Made by a program: the position numbers and the translations under genes
Assembly (NCBI GenBank): GCA_910589485.1
Contig: CAJUSW010000014.1
Span: 4,982-68,981, forward strand
Length of the DNA: 64,000 nucleotides
Source of the DNA: an uncultured Duncaniella sp.
Lineage (GTDB): Bacteria > Bacteroidota > Bacteroidia > Bacteroidales > Muribaculaceae
Direction of reading: 5' to 3'
Notes under the pieces: model-generated
Seen by the model: the letters and a program-made list of their open reading frames with translations, nothing else
What the model was told of the DNA's origin: nothing
Database searches by the model: none
In this document: piece after piece, positions 58,017 through 64,000 of the stretch
How the letters are laid out: the number at the start of each line of letters is the position of its first letter
Numbering within the stretch: position 1 is the first letter of the stretch

Positions 58017-58685
58017 TTACAGCACCTGACGGCCATCAAAGAAGCGGACTATGCGGTCGGTCTGGCGGGCCTGATCCTCATTATGGGTCACCATCACTAT
58101 GGTGCGCCCCTCCTCCTTGTTGAGCCGGTGAAGAATATCCATCACCTCGGCACCCATCTTTGAGTCAAGGTTGCCGGTAGGCTCGTCGGCAAGTATGATT
58201 TCAGGATTGCCGACTATGGCGCGGGCTATGGCCACACGCTGGCATTGACCGCCCGAGAGTTGCGACGGCATGTGGCGCATACGGTGGCTGAGCCCTACCC
58301 TGTCGAGCACCTCACGCACACGCTCCTTATTGTTGCCACCACCGGAACGGTACAGCAGCGGGAGCTCCACATTGTCCATCACATTGAGCGAGTTGATGAG
58401 GTGGAAACTCTGGAACACGAAACCGAGGTTACGGTTGCGGAACGCCGACAGGGCTTTGTCGCCAAGACTCTCTACGCGGGTGTCGTTGATCTCTACAGTG
58501 CCCCCGGTGGGACGGTCGAGCAACCCTACGATATTCAGGAGTGTGGATTTACCACAGCCCGACGGGCCCATGACGCTGAGAAACTCCCCTTTTTCTACAC
58601 TTATGTTTACGTTATCGAGAGCTACTGTCTCTATTTCGTTCGTGCGGTACACCTTGGTGATACCGCTGAGTGTGATTATTGACAT
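58017..58685 (-). CDS. ABC transporter ATPase, MacB/LolD type
   Basis: 222 residues. Walker A GPSGCGKST, signature LSGGQCQRVAIARA, Walker B IILADEPTGNLDS and switch His in MVTHNE are all intact, and the overall LolD/MacB-like sequence (AFRNRNLGFVFQSFHLI) fits. Stand-alone ATPase driving the two permeases. Gap to the adaptor gene is 13 bases. Confidence 0.96.
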   Translation of the reverse strand: MSIITLSGITKVYRTNEIETVALDNVNISVEKGEFLSVMGPSGCGKSTLLNIVGLLDRPTGGTVEINDTRVESLGDKALSAFRNRNLGFVFQSFHLINSLNVMDNVELPLLYRSGGGNNKERVREVLDRVGLSHRMRHMPSQLSGGQCQRVAIARAIVGNPEIILADEPTGNLDSKMGAEVMDILHRLNKEEGRTIVMVTHNEDQARQTDRIVRFFDGRQVL

Positions 58686-58698
58686 GGTTATTATACTT

Positions 58699-59949
58699 CT
58701 ATTTTATTTTAATTTTATTTCTGTTTTTGTAATCCGACATGTCGGATATCACCACCTGCTGGCCCGGTTGCAAGCCTGAGATCACCTCGACATACTCAAA
58801 GTTGCTGTCCCCGAGCCTCATGGTGTGACGTGAGAGGTTTTCACCATCGGCCGAGAGCACAAACAGCTCATATTCGCCGGGCCCCTGATAATAGGTGCCG
58901 TTGGGTATGCGCACCACATCCTCCATAATGTCGTGCATCACGTAGACATCGGCCTTAAGGCCCGAGCGCAGACGCGCCATGTCGGTCGAGTCGATGCGCA
59001 CATCAAAGGCCACCATGCCGTTTTGCGACTGAGGCTCGACACTCATCACAGCCCCGTTAAGTTTGGTTTTGCCTGACTTGATCACGGCTGAAGCGCCCAC
59101 CCGTATACGGTCGGCATACGAGTCGGGGGCCTGAGCCTTGATCCTGAAATGTGAGAGATCCGAGATTATTGCCAACCGTTCCCCCTCGGCCACCTTCTGC
59201 CCCACTTGATCGTTGATGTAGGTAAGAGTGGCTGAGCGCGGGGCGCGTATGCGGGCATCGTCGAGGGTCCGTTGCATCTCGCGGATATTGTTTCCGAATA
59301 TGCTGATCTCGAGCTCCTTCATGCGCCTGTCGGCATTCACAGTGCGTCGCTCCCCTTCCAACTGCTGGCGCAACTGGTCGAGGGCAAGTCGGCCTGTGTG
59401 ATAGGCGAGCTCCACCTCCCTCACACGGTCGCCTGTGCCTGACCCGAGGCTGTCGAGATACCTCTCGTTGGACAACTCGGCCTTCAGGCGGTCCACCTCC
59501 ATCTCCTTGACCTTTATCTGCATCTCGATATTGCTCACCGAGGTACTGCCCGAGGCATCCTGACGGTCGAGCTCTACCTGCTTCATGCGCATTTCATCTG
59601 ACAGCTTACGCATCTCGGTCTCGGCACTCTGCAGGTCGAGACGCAGAAGCGGGGTGGCCGCATCCACCTCATCGCCCGCCTTGCAGTACACCTCGACTAT
59701 GCGTGAACTGATAGGCGATGTGATGATCTCCTCAAAGGCGGGAACGACGGTTCCGGAACTGTTGACCGATGCCTCGATGGTGCCTCGCGAAACTTCGCCT
59801 AATGTAAGGTCTTCGCGCTTGACCGTGCTTCCGGCAAGCGAGATGACAAGCGCTATCAAAGCCACCGTCGCCACTGTGCCCGCCAGGGCCATGACCAGCC
59901 TTTTGCGCCGGCGCCTCATTATTTCACTGCGTGGTATTTCTCTATCCAT
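58699..59949 (-). CDS. HlyD/MacA-like periplasmic adaptor
   Basis: 416 residues. One N-terminal membrane helix (about 17-37), a lipoyl-like domain split by a long coiled coil (about 110-225), then beta-barrel domains (RIKAQAPDSYADRIRVG and GLQPGQQVVISD). Bridges the inner-membrane ABC permeases and TolC. First gene of the efflux operon; a sigma-54-like promoter and direct repeats precede it. Confidence 0.94.
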   Translation of the reverse strand: MDREIPRSEIMRRRRKRLVMALAGTVATVALIALVISLAGSTVKREDLTLGEVSRGTIEASVNSSGTVVPAFEEIITSPISSRIVEVYCKAGDEVDAATPLLRLDLQSAETEMRKLSDEMRMKQVELDRQDASGSTSVSNIEMQIKVKEMEVDRLKAELSNERYLDSLGSGTGDRVREVELAYHTGRLALDQLRQQLEGERRTVNADRRMKELEISIFGNNIREMQRTLDDARIRAPRSATLTYINDQVGQKVAEGERLAIISDLSHFRIKAQAPDSYADRIRVGASAVIKSGKTKLNGAVMSVEPQSQNGMVAFDVRIDSTDMARLRSGLKADVYVMHDIMEDVVRIPNGTYYQGPGEYELFVLSADGENLSRHTMRLGDSNFEYVEVISGLQPGQQVVISDMSDYKNRNKIKIK

Positions 59950-59981
59950 GTGGTTAATTGATTTATTTGTCCATATTAAGT

Positions 59982-59998
59982 ATCAGAAACCGTGCCAA
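59982..59998 (-). promoter_or_regulatory. Putative sigma-54 (-24/-12) promoter of the efflux operon
   Basis: The minus strand reads TTGGCACGGTTTCTGAT. The -24 half TGGCACG is perfect, spacing is right, and the -12 half is imperfect (CTGA where TTGC is usual). It lies 33 bases from ATG 59949. The divergent gene encodes a GAFTGA-containing sigma-54 activator, which supports it. Confidence 0.65.
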
Positions 59999-60052
59999 AG
60001 TCGTAATCTTCTGTATTTCAACGATAAGACCCAAAATACCCATGTACGCAAA

Positions 60053-60077
60053 CGGACACATTATCAAAAACGGACAC
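60053..60077 (-). promoter_or_regulatory. Paired CGGACAC direct repeats, candidate activator sites
   Basis: Two copies of AAACGGACAC (CGGACAC at 60053-60059 and 60071-60077), 18 bases apart, sit 70-95 bases upstream of the sigma-54-like promoter. This is where an NtrC-type activator would be expected to bind. Confidence 0.5.
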
Positions 60078-60126
60078 CCCAAAACGTACAGATAAAAAAA
60101 GGAATTGAAACGGCGGATTTTTTTAT

Positions 60127-60134
60127 TAACTTTG
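60127..60134 (+). promoter_or_regulatory. -7 element 5 bases from the ATG of the NtrC-type regulator
   Basis: TAACTTTG ends 5 bases before ATG 60140, suggesting a leaderless or nearly leaderless mRNA. Confidence 0.55.
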
Positions 60135-60139
60135 CTGTC

Positions 60140-61483
60140 ATGATACTGATTGTTGATGATGATAAGACAGTGCTGATGTCACTGAGACTGATGCTGACAC
60201 GCAAAGGTCACGAGGTAGTCACCGCAACTTCCCGTACCGAGGCGATGAGTGTTGTGCGCACCCGCGAACCACAGCTGATACTTATGGATATGAATTATTC
60301 GCTGTCGACCTCGGGCGACGAGGGGCTTGTACTGCTGAAACAAGTGAAATTGTTCCGCCCCGACACTCCGGTGATACTGATGACGGCATGGGGTAGCATA
60401 CCTCTTGCCGTAAAAGGTATTCACGCCGGAGCACATGATTTCATCACCAAACCGTGGGACAACGAGACACTTCTCTCCCGCATCAACACTGCCCTGGAGC
60501 TGTCGGCCAAAGGGCGGGGCAACGACGAGAGGGCCGATGATTTCGACCGTAGCAATATCATAGGCAAGAGCCCTGCGCTGATGAATGTGCTCAACACCAT
60601 AGCGCGCGTGGCCTCAACCAACGCCTCCATACTTATTATGGGAGAGAACGGCACCGGAAAGGAGCTGATAGCCGAGGCGATCCACAATAACAGCAACCGG
60701 GCCGACGGGCCGTTTGTGAAAGTCAACCTCGGTGGCATATCCCAGTCATTGTTCGAGAGCGAGATGTTCGGCCACCGCAAGGGGGCGTTCACCGGAGCCA
60801 TCACTGACCGTTCGGGACGGTTCGAGATCGCCGACGGAGGCACAATCTTTCTCGATGAGATAGGTGACCTCGACCCTACTTGCCAGGTGAAATTGCTGAG
60901 AGTGCTCCAGGAGGGCACCTTCGAGCCGTTGGGCGACAGCAAGAGCCGCAAGGTGGATATACGTGTGGTGTGTGCCACCAACGCCGATATCCCCACCATG
61001 GTGGCCGAGGGAAAATTCAGGGAGGACCTGTACTACCGCATCAACCTTATCACTGTGACGTTGCCTCCGCTGAGGGAGCGGCGCGAGGATATACCGTTGC
61101 TTGTAAAGCATTTCGCCCAGCTTCACTCCGAGAAAGGGAATATGCCTGAGATCACTGACGACGCCATGAGATTTCTGGCCTCTCTCCCCTATCCGGGTAA
61201 TATACGCGAGCTGAGAAATCTGGTCGAGCGCACACTGCTCGTGGGTAGTGACGGGGTGTTCACCGCAGAGCATTTCAAGGCTCAGTATCATGAACCGGTG
61301 CAACCTCTCTCCGCATCCAACAGCCCTAATCTCGAGGGGATGACCCTTGAACAGATGGAGAAGGCCGCCATAGTCGAGGCCATCAGGAAACATAAGGGCA
61401 ATCTCTCGCGCGTGGCGCTGTCGCTCGGCATAACACGGCAATCGCTGTACAGGCGCATGGATAAATTCGGTATCAATGCATGA
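60140..61483 (+). CDS. NtrC-family sigma-54-dependent response regulator
   Basis: 447 residues from ATG 60140 (MILIVDDDKTVLMS); the frame stays open upstream to 59585, but that part overlaps the adaptor gene and is not homologous. Receiver domain (phospho-Asp in LILMDMNY); AAA+ domain with Walker A GENGTGKE, the sigma-54-contacting GAFTGA loop, and Walker B TIFLDEIGD; C-terminal Fis-type helix-turn-helix (VALSLGITRQSLYRRM). Likely activates the divergent efflux operon. Overlaps the kinase gene by 4 bases. Confidence 0.96.
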   Translation: MILIVDDDKTVLMSLRLMLTRKGHEVVTATSRTEAMSVVRTREPQLILMDMNYSLSTSGDEGLVLLKQVKLFRPDTPVILMTAWGSIPLAVKGIHAGAHDFITKPWDNETLLSRINTALELSAKGRGNDERADDFDRSNIIGKSPALMNVLNTIARVASTNASILIMGENGTGKELIAEAIHNNSNRADGPFVKVNLGGISQSLFESEMFGHRKGAFTGAITDRSGRFEIADGGTIFLDEIGDLDPTCQVKLLRVLQEGTFEPLGDSKSRKVDIRVVCATNADIPTMVAEGKFREDLYYRINLITVTLPPLRERREDIPLLVKHFAQLHSEKGNMPEITDDAMRFLASLPYPGNIRELRNLVERTLLVGSDGVFTAEHFKAQYHEPVQPLSASNSPNLEGMTLEQMEKAAIVEAIRKHKGNLSRVALSLGITRQSLYRRMDKFGINA

Positions 61484-62844
61484 AAATCAAGTGGATCTTT
61501 GTACTGTTATTATTCCTTGAGTTCATCTCGCTGATAGCTCTGGGATGGGTCATCTACCGCACATGGGCGCCCGATGCCTGGGTGATTACGGCCGTGATAT
61601 CATCAGGTATAATAATGTTGCTCACTGGGGTGGCCTACCGCAAACTGGTGATCCCCATGCGTGGTATAGCAAACGGTATGGACCTGATAAGGGCCCAGGA
61701 TTTCAGCAGCCGTCTGGCTAAGGTGGGACAGCCCGAGGCCGACAGGATAGTGGAGATGTTCAACGCCATGATGCTGAGACTGCGCAATGAACGGGTGAGG
61801 ATACGTGAACAGAACCATTTCATGGATCTGCTCATCTCGGTATCACCTATGGGCATTATCATTCTCGATACCTTTGGTAAGATAATGATGAATAATCCCG
61901 CGGCCGAGGAATTTCTCGGGATGAAAGGGCGCGATGGGATTATAGGTAAGACTCTTGAGGCGCTGACCTCTCCGCTGGCCGACAGTCTTGTGAGACTGAA
62001 ACCGGGCACCACCGAGACATTGCGGTTGAGCGATTCCAAGATCTACCGGTGCTCGAGGCTGTCGTTCATGGATAATGGCTACGCCCACCCGTTCATCCTC
62101 ATCGAGCACCTGACGCAGGAGGTGATGAAAGCCGAGAAGCATGCCTACGAGAGAGTGATACGCATAATCTCGCATGAGGTCAACAATTCAGTTGCCGGAA
62201 TCTCCTCGATGCTGTCTACCGCCGGAGCTGTGGCCCGCGAGGGCGACGGGATGTCCAAGGAGGATGCTGATATGATAGCGGAAGTGGCTGAAGTGAGCCG
62301 GGAGCGTTGCATGTCAATGAGCAAATTCATCTCAGCTTATGCCGACGTGGTGAAAATCCCGCCGGCCAACCGCAGGCGTGTGAATCTGAATGAGGAACTC
62401 ATGAATTTTCACAGTTTCCTTGAATCGATCTGTCGGCCTCACGGAGTGGAACTGATCTATGATCTCGATGAGGAGGAGATTGAGGTGATGATGGACAGTA
62501 TGCTGTTTCAGCAGGCGTTGATAAATATAGTGAAGAACTCGGTGGAAAGTATATCCATGTCGGATAACGATGCCCGCGGGTGGGTAAGAATAAGCACCTC
62601 GGGAAGTGAGGACCTGAGTCTCACCATCACCGATAATGGCAATGGCATATCATCTGATTCGCAATCACATCTCTTCACCCCGTTCTACTCCTCAAAACCA
62701 TCCGGCCAAGGCCTTGGACTGATATTCATAGCCGACGTGTTGGAAAAGCATGGATGCAACTTCAACCTCAGCACCTCAAGCGAAGACCACCTCACGCGCT
62801 TCTGCATATCATTTCCCCATGTAGACCAGAGGACTAAAGATTAA
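61480..62844 (+). CDS. Sensor histidine kinase, NtrB/NtrY-like
   Basis: 454 residues. Two N-terminal membrane helices with almost no periplasmic loop, a HAMP linker, a PAS domain (about 110-215, SPMGIIILDTFGKIMMNNPAAEEFLG), H-box IISHEVNNSVAGISS, N-box NIVKNSVES and G-boxes (DNGNGIS, GQGLGLIFI). Start overlaps the regulator stop (ATGA), so the pair is co-translated. The short periplasmic loop suggests it senses the membrane or the cytosol. Confidence 0.95.
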   Translation: MKIKWIFVLLLFLEFISLIALGWVIYRTWAPDAWVITAVISSGIIMLLTGVAYRKLVIPMRGIANGMDLIRAQDFSSRLAKVGQPEADRIVEMFNAMMLRLRNERVRIREQNHFMDLLISVSPMGIIILDTFGKIMMNNPAAEEFLGMKGRDGIIGKTLEALTSPLADSLVRLKPGTTETLRLSDSKIYRCSRLSFMDNGYAHPFILIEHLTQEVMKAEKHAYERVIRIISHEVNNSVAGISSMLSTAGAVAREGDGMSKEDADMIAEVAEVSRERCMSMSKFISAYADVVKIPPANRRRVNLNEELMNFHSFLESICRPHGVELIYDLDEEEIEVMMDSMLFQQALINIVKNSVESISMSDNDARGWVRISTSGSEDLSLTITDNGNGISSDSQSHLFTPFYSSKPSGQGLGLIFIADVLEKHGCNFNLSTSSEDHLTRFCISFPHVDQRTKD

Positions 62845-63338
62845 GTATAGAGGGGAAAGTATAGAGTATATATAATAGTTTATTACCCAGCAATTTGCCA
62901 CATCTTAGACCAAAGAACCACAGATCAAGAAATCAAAAGCAATTAAATTTTTGACCAAAGACCAAAAATCTTTAAATTTAGGCACCCACTAAGCCACGAA
63001 ACGGCGATGTAATCGTAGCTCACACCAAGCCCCCCGCAGGCCACCCTACCCACAAGCCGCGAAGCGGCGATGTAATTGAAGCCCCATCACGAGCCAGACA
63101 AGCAAATCGCCCGTAAGGGCAGATTTGCGCCGTCGGGCGAGGCATGGGGAAAACGAAACACATACCCAAATGGGCGTCGAAGACGTCCTATAATCCCCTG
63201 CGCCACCATCCATAACCTCCTATATTACACCAATATGCCCCTAAATCTCCTCTTGATCTCTGGCCTAAATCCAAAACCCTCTGACCCTCTGGTCTAAAAA
63301 CTCTAATCCCTATACTCTATACTTCCCCCCTCTATACT
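62844..63338. repeat. Repeat-rich intergenic region with long inverted repeat
   Basis: The 629-base gap 62845-63473 has no convincing gene. A 27/28-base inverted repeat (AGTATAGAGGGG...AGAGTATA, 62844-62870, against 63311-63338) frames it. Inside are two 29-base direct repeats 63 bases apart (62991-63019 and 63054-63082, core CGGCGATGTAAT), a hairpin at 63102-63128 (GCAAATC / GATTTGC), and several GACCAAAG/CTGGTCT words. Confidence 0.6.
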
Positions 63339-63377
63339 CAAAAAATCCCTCTATACTCAAAAAATTATACTCAAAAA
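63330..63377 (+). repeat. Short tandem repeat TATACTCAAAAA
   Basis: Three imperfect copies of a TATACTCAAAAA unit (starting near 63333, 63352 and 63366). Low-complexity; no function seen. Confidence 0.6.
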
Positions 63378-63457
63378 CTTGATCTCTGGACCTCTGGTCT
63401 CAAAAATTCCCACCCGATACACGACATTATCGCACTATATCACCCTCCCCGGTAACC

Positions 63458-63465
63458 TACCTTTG
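63458..63465 (+). promoter_or_regulatory. -7 element abutting the ATG, copy 2
   Basis: TACCTTTG ends 8 bases before ATG 63474, exactly as in the inverted copy at 42893-42900. Confidence 0.55.
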
Positions 63466-63473
63466 CCGGTGAT

Positions 63474-64000
63474 ATGAAACCAACGAGCCACAAGGTAACC
63501 CACCTGACAAAACGAATCCGGCGACCCGACATCTGGTGTCACCAATTCTCACGATTTCTCGGCCGGGAACTAACCCCCGTCGAGAAATCCGTCATATCCC
63601 GGCTCGAACGTGCCCGCCGGCTCTCCCGCCCGCGTCCAATCGTAATCGCAGCCCCCAAAGGCTACGACTCCACCGACCTATTGAGATCATATCTCGACTA
63701 CCGACTCGCCACCTCCCCCGAGGGCGCAACCGCACTCCTCTACCTATCCAAAGAAGGAAAAGATCGAGAATTCGGCAAAATGTATCCCGAATACACCGGC
63801 TACACCCGCCGGCAGGTCAAAACCCTCCACAAACGCATCCGTTACGCCTCCTATTCCCGCCCCGACAGCGTCCGCGGCACCTCCCCCGCCTTCATGCTCC
63901 TGCTCAACACTCAGGAATACAAAGGCTACTCCCCCATGCAACCCAACCCCGGGAAATTCCTCAGCCTCTGCTCCGCACTCTTCCCCTTGCTGTGCGGCAT
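63474..64000 (+). CDS. Unrecognised basic membrane-linked protein, copy 2 (3' end cut by window)
   Basis: 175 full codons visible before the window end. About 8 substitutions separate it from the same region of the 42120-42884 protein (for example P24Q, N39S, N51S, E68D), and the promoter region is also conserved, so it is a recent duplication or is kept alike by gene conversion. It carries the same basic N-terminal domain and start of the hydrophobic segment. Function unknown. Confidence 0.75.
   Translation, partial: MKPTSHKVTHLTKRIRRPDIWCHQFSRFLGRELTPVEKSVISRLERARRLSRPRPIVIAAPKGYDSTDLLRSYLDYRLATSPEGATALLYLSKEGKDREFGKMYPEYTGYTRRQVKTLHKRIRYASYSRPDSVRGTSPAFMLLLNTQEYKGYSPMQPNPGKFLSLCSALFPLLCG

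Noticed and set aside
59585..60139. N-terminal extension of the NtrC-type regulator
   Set aside because: It is antisense to the adaptor gene and crosses the promoter; homology starts exactly at ATG 60140.
63076..63297. 73-residue frame in the repeat-rich gap
   Set aside because: Falls across repeats and hairpins; no ribosome-binding site or recognisable features.
62844..63338. Insertion sequence bounded by the inverted repeat
   Set aside because: No transposase gene or target-site duplication could be found between the arms.

Overview
The window looks like a gut Bacteroidales chromosome, most likely Muribaculaceae or a close relative. The evidence is a SusC/SusD pair, many TAnnTTTG (-7) promoter elements, paralogous GH28 polygalacturonases, a FISUMP-type surface lipoprotein, a GadB/glutaminase/GadC acid-resistance set, and fairly GC-rich core genes interrupted by visibly AT-richer stretches (about 19.3-27.3 kb and 43-46.4 kb). 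I found no rRNA, tRNA, CRISPR array, integrase or transposase.

Layout. 1-7.8 kb: a minus-strand operon of a beta-helix glycosidase-like protein, a cytosolic GH31 alpha-xylosidase-like enzyme and a URO-D/corrinoid fusion protein cut by the window edge. Divergent from it are an MtaA-like methyltransferase and a free-standing MetH-type reactivation domain. Together these look like a cobamide-dependent methyl-transfer system embedded in a sugar-degradation locus. 8-14.7 kb: L-fucose isomerase, mutarotase and FucP, facing a three-gene oxidoreductase/lactonase operon (AKR, amidohydrolase, Zn-ADH) that fits an oxidative fucose route. 15-19.1 kb: glutamate decarboxylase, glutaminase and the glutamate/GABA antiporter. 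19.3-27.2 kb: SusD, SusC, a TlpA-like lipoprotein and a membrane TPR-AraC regulator, with no glycoside hydrolase. 27.4-33.4 kb: PiT phosphate transporter, sensor kinase, response regulator and a GH28 enzyme, all on one strand. 33.5-41.7 kb: CutC, a transglutaminase-like protein and a HAD phosphatase; then LigA, glutamine synthetase and a YhcH-family protein.

42-46.3 kb: an accessory patch holding an unrecognised membrane protein (with a second, about 95% identical, inverted copy at 63.5 kb) and a three-gene locus that looks like a peptide-modification (RiPP-like) system: a caspase-fold lipoprotein, a 48-residue Cys-containing peptide and a radical SAM/SPASM enzyme. 46.4-53.1 kb: a second GH28, NadC, RlmH, and a Ddl / membrane-anchored MurF-like / alpha-beta hydrolase operon. 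53.2-62.8 kb: a DKNYY-repeat protein, and a five-gene ABC tripartite efflux operon divergent from an NtrC-type regulator and its kinase. A sigma-54-like promoter with upstream repeats sits in front of the efflux operon. 62.8-63.5 kb is a repeat-rich non-coding stretch.

The two most interesting candidates are the cobamide methyl-transfer/glycosidase/fucose cluster, which could remove O-methyl groups from methylated sugars such as those of rhamnogalacturonan II, and the radical SAM peptide locus with its own predicted protease. Both functions are inferences from gene content, not shown by the sequence alone.
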